NCBI RefSeq assembly: GCF_020410745.1
Contig: NZ_CP084528.1
Location: forward strand, 2,232,001 to 2,296,000
Direction: 5' to 3'
Length of the DNA: 64,000 bases
From: Kaistella polysaccharea
Lineage (GTDB): Bacteria > Bacteroidota > Bacteroidia > Flavobacteriales > Weeksellaceae
Shown here: piece by piece, positions 38,308 to 47,011 of the stretch
Numbering within the stretch: the stretch's first letter is position 1
Layout of the letters: each line of letters opens with the position of its first letter
Made by a program: the position numbers and the translations under genes
Notes under the pieces: generated by a model
The model's database searches: none
The model's input: only the letters and a program-made list of their open reading frames with translations
What the model was told of the DNA's origin: nothing

Positions 38308-39774
38308 ATGAATTTAAAAATATACAATTCCCTCTCCGGTGAAAAAGAAATTTTCACGCCTATACATGAAAACAGCGTCGGAATGTATGTTTGCGGACCA
38401 ACCGTTTACAGTAATGTACATTTGGGAAATGTCCGTACATTTATGTCTTTTGATTTCATTTACCGCTCTTTGGTTCACTTGGGTTACAAAGTTCGTTATG
38501 TAAGAAACATTACCGATGCCGGGCATTTAACAGATGATGGCGATGTTGATAACGACCGTTTTGTAAAACAGTCGCGCTTGGAAAAACTGGAACCCATGGA
38601 AATTGTACAGAAATATACTGTTGATTTTCACAAAGTTTTAGAAGTATTTAATTTGCTTCCACCTACGATCGAACCAACCGCAACCGGACATATTTTAGAA
38701 CAGATTGAATTGACGCAAAAATTAATAGATAAAGGTTTTGCCTACGAAAGCAATGGTTCTGTTTATTTTGATGTTTTGGAATACAACAGTCGTGGTTTAA
38801 ATTACGGTGAACTTTCCCGGAGAAATATAGACGAACTTTTTGCCAACACCCGTGATTTAGACGGTCAAAGTGAAAAGAAAAATCCACAAGATTTTGCCCT
38901 GTGGAAAGCCGCTTCTCCTGCACATATCATGCGTTGGAATTCTCCTTGGGGCGAAGGTTTTCCCGGTTGGCATTTGGAATGTACCGCGATGTCAACGAAA
39001 TATTTAGGTGAAAAATTCGATATTCACGGTGGTGGAATGGATTTGAAATTCCCGCATCACGAATGTGAAGTTGCCCAAGGAAAAGCATGTAATGATGTTG
39101 CGCCCGTAAATTACTGGATGCACGCCAATATGCTTACTATGAACGGACAGCGAATGAGCAAATCTACGGGAAATTATATATTACCGATGGAACTCGTTTC
39201 TGGCAGTAACGACTTTTTTGAAAAACCTTTTCATCCAACAATTGTTCGTTTTAATTTTATGCAGGCGCATTACCGCAGTGTTTTAGATATTTCTAATGAA
39301 GCCATGGTCGCCAGTGAAAAAGGATTTCAGCGTTTGATGGAAGCCATGAAAGTGCTTTCAAATAATAATTTCTCAAGTGCTGAGGTTTCCACTTTTGATA
39401 TCAATGCTTGGAAAGAAAAATGCTATACCGCTTTAACCGACGATTTTAATTCGCCGATTTTGATTGCGAATCTTTTCGAGGCGGTTAATTTCATCTTTAA
39501 ATTAAAGGATGGAAAAGAAACCATTACACAAAATGATTTGCAGGAATTGAAAACATTAATGAACGATTTCGTTTTTGATGTTTTAGGTTTAAAGAACATC
39601 GAAGAGAATAACAATGAAAAGTTGGATCAGACGCTGCAAGTTTTAATTGACCTAAGAAATCAAGCCCGTAAATCCAAAAATTTTGATTTATCTGACCAAA
39701 TCCGCGACCGTTTGCTCGCTGAAGGAATTGAGTTAAAAGATGGAAGAGAAGGAACGAGCTATTCGATTTCGTAG
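38308..39774 (+). CDS. cysS: Cysteine-tRNA ligase
   Basis: A 488-residue class I aminoacyl-tRNA synthetase. The HIGH-type motif is [15 protein letters not shown], preceded by the zinc cysteine in CGPTVY; the further zinc ligands are in WHLECTAMS and HHECEVAQ. The KMSKS loop is QRMSKSTGN. The C-terminal anticodon-binding helical region is present. Length is typical. It ends at a hairpin at 39799. Confidence 0.96.
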   Translation: MNLKIYNSLSGEKEIFTPIHENSVGMYVCGPTVYSNVHLGNVRTFMSFDFIYRSLVHLGYKVRYVRNITDAGHLTDDGDVDNDRFVKQSRLEKLEPMEIVQKYTVDFHKVLEVFNLLPPTIEPTATGHILEQIELTQKLIDKGFAYESNGSVYFDVLEYNSRGLNYGELSRRNIDELFANTRDLDGQSEKKNPQDFALWKAASPAHIMRWNSPWGEGFPGWHLECTAMSTKYLGEKFDIHGGGMDLKFPHHECEVAQGKACNDVAPVNYWMHANMLTMNGQRMSKSTGNYILPMELVSGSNDFFEKPFHPTIVRFNFMQAHYRSVLDISNEAMVASEKGFQRLMEAMKVLSNNNFSSAEVSTFDINAWKEKCYTALTDDFNSPILIANLFEAVNFIFKLKDGKETITQNDLQELKTLMNDFVFDVLGLKNIEENNNEKLDQTLQVLIDLRNQARKSKNFDLSDQIRDRLLAEGIELKDGREGTSYSIS

Positions 39775-39798
39775 GATCTTTTACATCTCTTTTAATAC

Positions 39799-39831
39799 AA
39801 GCCACTTTTTAATACAAATAGTGGCTTTTTT
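39799..39831 (+). terminator. Rho-independent terminator after cysS
   Basis: The stem AAGCCACT / AGTGGCTT with a 13-nt AT loop is followed by Ts. A ten-base direct repeat TTTAATACAA flanks and lies within it (39791 and 39808). Confidence 0.75.
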
Positions 39832-40005
39832 ATTTTCCAAAATCCATTTGCCTTATTATTAATGATTTTTCGCATGTTCTTAAATTCTTGTCGTAATGAA
39901 ATGATTTTCAATTCATAAACTAAAATAATTAAATTTAAAAGTAACAAATTATCTTCTATAATTGACTTAAAATTTCTTAAATTGCATTCATTAAAAATAA
40001 CTTTG

Positions 40006-42663
40006 ATGAAACTATATCTTAATATAAATTTCAGAACGAAAGTCGGTGAAAATCTGCAAGTTCTGGTGTTAGAAGACGGAACAGAAGAAAAAATTCACGC
40101 CTTAAAATATACCGATAATGGCAACTGGACTGCAGATATTGATTATTTCTCTAAAAGTATCGCGTACAAATATCAGTTGATCGGCGAAGACAGGTCCATT
40201 TTAGACGAAGAATATTCTGTACACCATTTGACTTTCCCCCACAATTATGAGGAATTCCTAATTTATGATTCCTGGAATGCAAAAAACTTCCCCGAGAATT
40301 ATCTCAATAATAAGATTCTGAAAAATAAATTGCGGGATTTTAAACCAGGAAAGGTGACCGCGTTAAAAAAACACACTCATCTGTTCCGTCTGGAAGCTCC
40401 GGTTTATAACCCTAATTGGCAGGTCGTGATGCTGGGTAATTGCGAAGTGCTGGGCAACTGGCAATATCTTAAAACATTGCCGATGACTCAAACTGATTTT
40501 GGAATTTGGGAGGCAGCAGTTGTCCTTCCGCAAAATCAGATGATTGATTATAAATACGGTTTAATGAACATTGAAAGCGGAGAAGTTTTCGATGTGGAAT
40601 ATGGTCCTAATCGCTGGGCGCTACCAAATTCGGAGAAGAATACCCTTCAGATAAAATCCGATCATTTTTTCAAATTTAAATCATACGAAATGTACCATGC
40701 TGCCGGAGTTGCGGTTCCTGTTTTCTCTTTAAGAACAGAAAATGGCTTTGGCGTAGGAGAATTTCCAGATTTGAAAAATTTAGCGGATTGGGCAAAAGAA
40801 ACAAATCTTTCAGTCTTACAGATTTTACCAATTAATGATACGACTGCCAATTATTCCTGGACCGACTCATATCCGTACGCTGCGATTTCAGTTTATGCGC
40901 TTCATCCCCAGTATTTATCCATCGAAAAACTTGAATATTCTTTGCCAAAAGATGTAGTAGAGGAATACACGGCAGAAAAAGATGCCTTGAATGAATTGTC
41001 TCTTATCGATTATGAAAAGGTTATTGCCGGAAAATGGAAATATGCTAAAATAATTTTTGAATCGAATATTGATAAAATTTTCAAAGACCGAAACTTTAAG
41101 AAATTCCTTAAAGAAAATGAAGAATGGCTACTGCCATATTCTGCTTTCTGTGTTTTAAGAGATAAATATAAAACGCCGAATTTTAATGATTGGAAAACCC
41201 ACAAAAAATATATCGCTGGTAAAATAGCGCCATTCTTTTCGCCTAAAAACAAGGATTATGAAACTACGATGCTTCATTCGTGGGTTCAATATCAATTGCA
41301 TTTACAACTAAAGGATGCCATCGATTATACGCACGGTTTAGGAATTTCTGTGAAAGGCGATTTGCCAATTGGTATTTATAGATATTCGGTAGAAGCCTGG
41401 ACAGAACCTGAATTGTTTGGAATGGATTTTCAAGCCGGCGCACCGCCAGATCAGTTTACCGACTTAGGTCAAAACTGGGAATTTCCTACCTATAATTGGG
41501 AAGCGATGAAAGAAGATGGCTACCGTTGGTGGAAAAACCGTTTTAAAGCATTGGAACAATATTTCGATGCGATGCGAATTGACCATATTCTTGGTTTTTT
41601 CAGAATATGGAGAATGCCAATGAGTGCTACGCAAGGGATTTTAGGCTATTTCTATCCTGCTGTCCCAGTTCGTATTGAAGAATTTGAAGCTAGAGATATT
41701 TACTTTAATTATGAAAGATTTTGTAAGCCTTTCATCAATGATCAAATTCTCTGGGATTATTTTGGAGACGAACGAGATTCAATTCAAAGTCACTTTATGA
41801 ATAATCATTTTGATGGGACTTATACTTTTAAGGATGAATTTGATACACAGCGGAAGCTCGCGGAATATTTTAAAACAAATTCTTTTGATTGGGCAGAAGA
41901 GCGGTTGATTTCATTGGCCGCAAACGTTTTATTTTTACAGGAGCAGAAAGGAGATGACGAGTATGTTTATCACCCGCGATTTAATATTGAAAAGACAGAT
42001 TCTTACAAATATTTAAATGATAATGAGAAATGGAAACTTGCCGAATTATATCGTGATTATTTCTTCCAACGTCAAGATGGTTTGTGGTATCAAAAGGGAA
42101 TGGAAAAACTACCCGTTATTTTAAATGCTACTGATATGTTAATTTGCGGAGAAGATCTGGGTCTTGTGCCCGATTGTGTGCCGCAAGTAATGGATCGCCT
42201 GGGAATTACTGCTTTAAAAGTTCAGCGGATGCCATCAGATGATATTCCCTGGTACGATCCTCAAAATGCCACTTATATGAATGTAGTTACTGCAAGTTCA
42301 CATGACAGCTCTACCCTCAGACAGTGGTGGCAGGAAGACTGCCAGCTTACTCAAGATTATTTCCATGAACAATTAGGGCAGTATGGAACTGCACCCTGGA
42401 GTTTAGAGCCACAACTCGCAGAGATTATCATGTTGCAGCATCTTTACAACGATGCGATGTTGGCAATTTTTCCGATTCAGGAATTTTTAGCCACTGATAA
42501 AAACCTGAAAAATCCGAATATGGATGAAGAGCGAATTAACAATCCTGCAGAATTTCCGCATTATTGGAGATATCGGATGCATCTAAATGTGGAAGATCTT
42601 ATTACACAGACAGATTTCAATAAAAAAATAGCCTATTGGATCGAAGATTCAAATAGAATCTGA
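40006..42663 (+). CDS. malQ: 4-alpha-glucanotransferase (GH77) with N-terminal starch-binding domains
   Basis: An 885-residue disproportionating enzyme acting on malto-oligosaccharides or glycogen. Two CBM20-like starch-binding domains precede the catalytic domain: ~1-100 (LNINFRTKVGENLQVLV) and ~125-225 (WQVVMLGNCEVLGNW). The GH77 core has KGDLPIGIYRYSVEAW, AMRIDHILGFFRIW with the nucleophile Asp, LICGEDLGLVP with the acid/base Glu, and TASSHDSSTLRQWW. The architecture resembles plant DPE2, which I note as similarity only. The ATG at 40006 is preferred over one 24 nt upstream because the conserved domain starts there. No signal peptide, so it is cytosolic. Confidence 0.93.
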   Translation: MKLYLNINFRTKVGENLQVLVLEDGTEEKIHALKYTDNGNWTADIDYFSKSIAYKYQLIGEDRSILDEEYSVHHLTFPHNYEEFLIYDSWNAKNFPENYLNNKILKNKLRDFKPGKVTALKKHTHLFRLEAPVYNPNWQVVMLGNCEVLGNWQYLKTLPMTQTDFGIWEAAVVLPQNQMIDYKYGLMNIESGEVFDVEYGPNRWALPNSEKNTLQIKSDHFFKFKSYEMYHAAGVAVPVFSLRTENGFGVGEFPDLKNLADWAKETNLSVLQILPINDTTANYSWTDSYPYAAISVYALHPQYLSIEKLEYSLPKDVVEEYTAEKDALNELSLIDYEKVIAGKWKYAKIIFESNIDKIFKDRNFKKFLKENEEWLLPYSAFCVLRDKYKTPNFNDWKTHKKYIAGKIAPFFSPKNKDYETTMLHSWVQYQLHLQLKDAIDYTHGLGISVKGDLPIGIYRYSVEAWTEPELFGMDFQAGAPPDQFTDLGQNWEFPTYNWEAMKEDGYRWWKNRFKALEQYFDAMRIDHILGFFRIWRMPMSATQGILGYFYPAVPVRIEEFEARDIYFNYERFCKPFINDQILWDYFGDERDSIQSHFMNNHFDGTYTFKDEFDTQRKLAEYFKTNSFDWAEERLISLAANVLFLQEQKGDDEYVYHPRFNIEKTDSYKYLNDNEKWKLAELYRDYFFQRQDGLWYQKGMEKLPVILNATDMLICGEDLGLVPDCVPQVMDRLGITALKVQRMPSDDIPWYDPQNATYMNVVTASSHDSSTLRQWWQEDCQLTQDYFHEQLGQYGTAPWSLEPQLAEIIMLQHLYNDAMLAIFPIQEFLATDKNLKNPNMDEERINNPAEFPHYWRYRMHLNVEDLITQTDFNKKIAYWIEDSNRI

Positions 42664-42726
42664 GTGATTAATTGTGGGAAATGATACATCGCTAATACGG
42701 TTATTTACAGACATTTACATTATTAA

Positions 42727-42769
42727 AAACAGAAGTTAAATCAATGAATTTAACTTCTGTTTCTTTTTT
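42727..42769 (+). terminator. Rho-independent terminator after malQ
   Basis: A perfect 15-bp stem AAACAGAAGTTAAAT / ATTTAACTTCTGTTT with a 6-nt loop, followed by CTTTTTT. Confidence 0.82.
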
Positions 42770-42893
42770 ATATCAAATCAAGAGTGATGATTCATTAACT
42801 CTGACTATTTTTCTAATAAAATTATATATTGCAGAAAATAATGGCACGTTTTTTAATTATTAGTTAATGAATCAATATAAATACTAAATTGAA

Positions 42894-43838
42894 ATGAAAA
42901 AAATTATACTTGGTTTATCAGTGTTTATGATGACATTGGTTTCCGCTCAAAATTACCCTGATTATTATCCGAATAACGGATATGGTAATAGTAATTATTA
43001 TGGCGATGAAGATGATCAGTTTTACTTCCCTGATGATTATTACTATGAATATCCGGCAGATTATTATAATAATGATTTGTACAGAAATTATTACAGCGAC
43101 TACCGAAGCAGTATTAATAACGTAAACTGGAATAGGTTTTTTGCGATGCACAGACTTTCCCCTTGGCAAGTGCAGCAAATTATGATGTTGAATGACAGTT
43201 ATACGTCTTACTCAGCATGGAATCAATACTACAGATACAATCCTGATCGTTGGTATTACGACCGTTTTTATGCATTGCAAAGAATTATGGGACCCGGCCT
43301 ATTTGTAGTTTTCCAAAATAATTATTATAACGGGTACAATCCGGTAATATATTATCAGAATTATAACCGTCAACATTATGCAAGGAACATCTATGTGGTG
43401 CCAAGATACCGCAACGTGAATGTAAATGTTTACCGCGTAAACAGAAATGATTATCACCAAGGTAATTCCAGATCAAATATAGGATTTCAACAGACGTCAC
43501 GTTCAGGTCAGACACAAAACATGTATAATAACCGCGACAATGGTTTTAGAAATGATACCAACGGATCTGTTACACGCTCAGGCAGTAATACTTTTAAATC
43601 TGGAACAGTTACACCGAACACTTCAAATAGAAATGATACGGCTGTACCCAGAAACAATACGAACAGAAGAGAAGTAGAACGACCTGCAAATAATAGCGGA
43701 TTTAGAACGGAAACGGTACAACCTGAAAGAAATTCAAGAAGCACTGCGCCTTCTTCTAAAATTGAAATTAATTCTGGAAGCAGAAACAGTGATGCTGGTG
43801 CGAGAAGCAGAAATTCCAGCTTAAGAAACTCGGGATAA
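42894..43838 (+). CDS. Secreted Tyr/Asn-rich low-complexity protein of unknown function
   Basis: A 314-residue protein with a signal peptide (MKKIILGLSVFMMTLVSAQ). Residues ~20-85 are extremely rich in Tyr, Asn and Asp (runs such as YPDYYPNNGYGNSNYYGDED, DDYYYEYPADYYNND). A short ordered core follows (~90-150; NNVNWNRFFAMHRLSPWQVQQIMMLND), then more Tyr/Asn, and from ~190 a disordered basic Ser/Asn/Arg/Thr region. I do not recognise a named family. The ordered core resembles small repeats in flavobacterial secreted hypotheticals. It stands alone between two hairpins. Surface, matrix or structural roles are possible but not shown. Confidence 0.72.
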   Translation: MKKIILGLSVFMMTLVSAQNYPDYYPNNGYGNSNYYGDEDDQFYFPDDYYYEYPADYYNNDLYRNYYSDYRSSINNVNWNRFFAMHRLSPWQVQQIMMLNDSYTSYSAWNQYYRYNPDRWYYDRFYALQRIMGPGLFVVFQNNYYNGYNPVIYYQNYNRQHYARNIYVVPRYRNVNVNVYRVNRNDYHQGNSRSNIGFQQTSRSGQTQNMYNNRDNGFRNDTNGSVTRSGSNTFKSGTVTPNTSNRNDTAVPRNNTNRREVERPANNSGFRTETVQPERNSRSTAPSSKIEINSGSRNSDAGARSRNSSLRNSG

Positions 43839-43884
43839 AGATTAATCTCCCGATAATTTTAGATTTTAATGTTAATAATGATGG

Positions 43885-43919
43885 AAGAGCAGTTTTGAAT
43901 AAAGACTGCTCTTTTTTTA
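43885..43919 (+). terminator. Rho-independent terminator after the Tyr/Asn-rich gene
   Basis: The stem AAGAGCAGT / ACTGCTCTT with an 11-nt AT-rich loop is followed by Ts. Confidence 0.8.
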
Positions 43920-44090
43920 TATAATTGATGGAATGAATTTCTAAAAGGATTAGCGTAGTAGGAAATAGATTAAAAGTACGGTTTTTAAGATAATTTTCCG
44001 ATTTAACAAAAGTTTATGATGCGATGCTTTAACTCCTCAGTCACTTGGTTATCCAAACCATGTAAAACGATAATTAATAAATATATTAAA

Positions 44091-44501
44091 ATGAAAAAAT
44101 TAATCTTAAGCGCAGCATTTCTTGCAGTAGGAACTTTTGCAATTGCACAACAAAATGGTCAGATGATGAAAAAAGATCCAGCGCAAATGGAACAGAAAAG
44201 AGCCGATCATTTGAAAAAAATGCAAACTGATTTAAATCTTTCTCAAACACAGGTTGCACAATTGCAAACTTTGCAAGATAAACGGATGGCTGAAAGAAAG
44301 CAGATGCAGCCACAAAGACAGGCTGAAAGAAAAGCGAAAATGGAAAGCATGAAAGCAAAACGCATGCAACATCAAGCTGAAATGCGACAAATCCTAACCC
44401 CAGATCAATATCAAAAATGGATGGCCAGTAATCAGCAAAAAATGCAGAAAAAAGGACAAATGATGAAGAAACATCAAATGCACAAACACCAGGCAAAATA
44501 G
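44091..44501 (+). CDS. Spy/CpxP-like periplasmic protein, Met/His/Lys-rich
   Basis: A 136-residue exported protein. The ATG at 44091 starts a clean signal peptide (MKKLILSAAFLAVGTFAIAQ); an upstream in-frame start would add 25 unlikely residues. The mature part is almost all helix, with LNLSQTQVAQLQ and ILTPDQYQKWM matching the LTxxQ motifs of Spy/CpxP chaperones. It is unusually rich in Met, Gln, Lys and His, ending in MMKKHQMHKHQAK, which could bind Cu or other soft metals. Function is inferred from fold only. It is followed by a terminator, then ferritin. Confidence 0.75.
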   Translation: MKKLILSAAFLAVGTFAIAQQNGQMMKKDPAQMEQKRADHLKKMQTDLNLSQTQVAQLQTLQDKRMAERKQMQPQRQAERKAKMESMKAKRMQHQAEMRQILTPDQYQKWMASNQQKMQKKGQMMKKHQMHKHQAK

Positions 44502-44530
44502 TAACTTCATAGTTTATTTTTTAATGTTGA

Positions 44531-44555
44531 AGCGGAATGTAAATTCCGCTTTTTT
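44531..44555 (+). terminator. Rho-independent terminator after the Spy-like gene
   Basis: The perfect stem AGCGGAAT / ATTCCGCT with loop GTAA is followed by Ts. Confidence 0.85.
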
Positions 44556-44570
44556 CGTGTTTATTTTTTC

Positions 44571-44578
44571 TATATTTG
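44571..44578 (+). promoter_or_regulatory. Candidate -7 element for ferritin
   Basis: TATATTTG fits TAnnTTTG, 16 nt before the ATG at 44595. No clear -33 or Fur box was found nearby. Confidence 0.42.
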
Positions 44579-44594
44579 TTAGATAACTATAATT

Positions 44595-45104
44595 ATGATA
44601 AGTACAAATATTGCTGAATTATTAAATCAGCAGATTACAAACGAACAATTTGCCGCTCAGTATTACCTCTCGATGTCGGCGTGGTTTTACGCGCGAGATT
44701 TAGATGGGATTGCGAATTATTTTCGGGTGCAGAGTAAAGAAGAATTGATGCACGCAGATAAAATGTTCGATTACTTAAATGATGTAGGCGCACCAATTAT
44801 CATGGGAACTATTGAAAAACCACCTCACGAATTTTCGTCTTCCACGGAAATCTTTATAAAAGCTTTGGAGCATGAAAGACTGGTAACAAAAAGTATTTTC
44901 AATATTCTTAAAAACGCCAATGACGAAGGTGATTTTGCAACAGTTTCTTTCCTGCAGTGGTTTGTCACTGAGCAAATAGAAGAGGAAGCAAGCGCGTCGC
45001 AACTCGTAACTAAGATTAAGATGGTTTCGGAAAATCCGTCTGCACTTTATCTTTTTGATCAGGAATTGGCCCAGCGGGTGTTTCTGCCGACCGAAGGAAA
45101 TTAG
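44595..45104 (+). CDS. Non-haem ferritin
   Basis: A 169-residue iron-storage protein forming 24-mer cages. All ferroxidase-centre residues known from E. coli FtnA are present at the same numbers: E17, E50, H53, E94, Q127 and E130. There is no export signal, so it is cytosolic. It precedes the first DUF3857 gene by 20 nt, which may reflect readthrough rather than common function. It is a different class from the exported ferritin-like pair at 10.4-12 kb. Confidence 0.95.
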   Translation: MISTNIAELLNQQITNEQFAAQYYLSMSAWFYARDLDGIANYFRVQSKEELMHADKMFDYLNDVGAPIIMGTIEKPPHEFSSSTEIFIKALEHERLVTKSIFNILKNANDEGDFATVSFLQWFVTEQIEEEASASQLVTKIKMVSENPSALYLFDQELAQRVFLPTEGN

Positions 45105-45124
45105 TACATTCATAAAAATATCTT

Positions 45125-47011
45125 ATGATCAAAATCTACCAATTGTTCTTCGCTGTTTTATCAACATGGTGTTTTGCACAGAATTATGCTGTAAATTCAA
45201 TACCAGAAAACCTTCTCGTCAATGCCAACGCAGTTATCCGGGAACATTCAGAAGACTACATTCTGAAATCGGTGAATGAGATGACGATTAAAGAAACTCA
45301 TGTGGTAACCATTATGAGTGCTGCAGGGGATCGTCATTCAACAGTTTCGATTCCTTATAATCCTACCACCAAAGTCAATAACATTAAAGTTGAAATGTTT
45401 GATGCATCAGGGAAATTAGATAAAACTTTTGCCAAAAAAGATTTCGCTGATTATACCAATAATCCAAGTGCAGGTTTATATACTGACGATCGTATTTTGA
45501 TTCTTCGTACGATATCCACAAAATATCCCTTTACTTTAAAAACTTCTTACGAAACCAATACGTCTAATACAGTTTACTTAAGTAATTTTTCTCCGATTAA
45601 CGGTTACAATTTGGCTTTGGAGAAAAGTAATTTTAGCATTGTCAATAATTCTGGAATTTCTATCAGAATTAAAATAAACGATAAACCAATAGGCAAGGTT
45701 TTAGAATCTAAAGAGGGAAATGTCTGGAAATATTCATATCAAAATATTACTGCAATAAGTCCGGAAGATTTATCGCCCAGTTTAAATTATTTAGTACCCA
45801 AGGTTGAATTCTCTCCGGAGAAATTTACATTGGAGGGTCGACAAGGAGATTTAACAGATTGGAACAGTTTCGGTAAATGGTATTTTAATGATCTAATAAG
45901 TCCAGTTTCCCAGATTACGCCCGAAATTTCCGCGGAAGTTGCAGCGCTAAATTTATCGGGATCCACATCTGAGAAGGTTAAAACACTTTACCAATACATG
46001 CAGAATAAAACGCGCTATGTTTTGATTGCCATGGGGATTGGTGGTTGGCAACCAATGCCTGCTTCCGAAGTAGCTAAAAAAGGTTACGGGGATTGTAAAG
46101 CGCTTACTAATTATATGAGAACTTTGCTTACTGCAGCCGGAATCCCATCCTACTATTCAGTTATTTACAATGATGATTCGGTAATTAGTTTTGATAAAGA
46201 CTTCCCTAAATTATCAGGAAATCATGTGATCTTGATGGTTCCTACAGAGAAAAACCCGATTTGGTTAGAAAATACGTCGCAGCGCTTTGCGTTTAATCAT
46301 CTTTCGTATTCTTCGCACAACAGAAATGTTTTAGCAGTTGATGAAAACGGAATTAAAATCATCGACACTCCAACTTACAAACCAGAAGAAAGTAAAGAAT
46401 TAATGGTTGCTAAGGTGCAATTGGCAGAAGATGGGTCTATTACTTCAAATGCGAATTTTCAGTTTACAGGTGGCCAATATGATACAAACCTTGGTTTGTT
46501 CAGTCTGAAAAGTGATGAAATTAAAGAAGCACTGAAAAATAGACATTACAATTTGCAAATCGATCAAATCGCAGTTCAGAATCTTTCGAACAATCGCGAT
46601 CATGCTACGATTAGTTATGATCTTAATCTAAAAGCTAAAGGTTTTTCTAAGAAATTGGGCAATGATTTATTTTTTCCCGCAATGCCTTTTTATCCGGCAG
46701 TTACTTTTACAACAAATACAGAAAGAGTGCTTCCTTTCGAAACTTCTTTTCCGTTTCAGGATGATTATGAAATTGAATTTTCTGCACCATTCGGATATCA
46801 ATTCACAGATCTTCCGGAGACGTCCGATTTTTCTACAGAATTTGGTTCTTATTCCTTGGCTTATAAAATGAACGGCGATAAATTAATGGTTCGCAGAATA
46901 TTAACCATTAAAAAAGGAATTTATCCGAAAGAGAAATTTAAAGATTATGTAGAATTCCGCAAAAAAACTGCAACCAAAGACAATACTAAAATTTTAATAT
47001 CAAAAATATGA
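45125..47011 (+). CDS. DUF3857 protein with transglutaminase-like catalytic domain
   Basis: A 628-residue exported protein with a signal peptide (to ~18, CFAQ). Domain order is DUF3857 (~45-215), transglutaminase-like (~265-385), then a DUF3858-like beta C-terminus. The papain-like triad appears complete: KKGYGDCKALTNYM (C324), GNHVILMV (H367) and WLENTS (E382, where Asp is more usual). The substrate is unknown; such proteins sit in the Bacteroidota periplasm or outer membrane. The stop codon overlaps the start of the second DUF3857 gene (ATGA), so the pair is translationally coupled. Confidence 0.85.
   Translation: MIKIYQLFFAVLSTWCFAQNYAVNSIPENLLVNANAVIREHSEDYILKSVNEMTIKETHVVTIMSAAGDRHSTVSIPYNPTTKVNNIKVEMFDASGKLDKTFAKKDFADYTNNPSAGLYTDDRILILRTISTKYPFTLKTSYETNTSNTVYLSNFSPINGYNLALEKSNFSIVNNSGISIRIKINDKPIGKVLESKEGNVWKYSYQNITAISPEDLSPSLNYLVPKVEFSPEKFTLEGRQGDLTDWNSFGKWYFNDLISPVSQITPEISAEVAALNLSGSTSEKVKTLYQYMQNKTRYVLIAMGIGGWQPMPASEVAKKGYGDCKALTNYMRTLLTAAGIPSYYSVIYNDDSVISFDKDFPKLSGNHVILMVPTEKNPIWLENTSQRFAFNHLSYSSHNRNVLAVDENGIKIIDTPTYKPEESKELMVAKVQLAEDGSITSNANFQFTGGQYDTNLGLFSLKSDEIKEALKNRHYNLQIDQIAVQNLSNNRDHATISYDLNLKAKGFSKKLGNDLFFPAMPFYPAVTFTTNTERVLPFETSFPFQDDYEIEFSAPFGYQFTDLPETSDFSTEFGSYSLAYKMNGDKLMVRRILTIKKGIYPKEKFKDYVEFRKKTATKDNTKILISKI

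Noticed and set aside
44016-44090. Upstream ATG extending the Spy-like protein by 25 residues
   Set aside because: It would place a polar stretch before a clean signal peptide that begins at the ATG at 44091.
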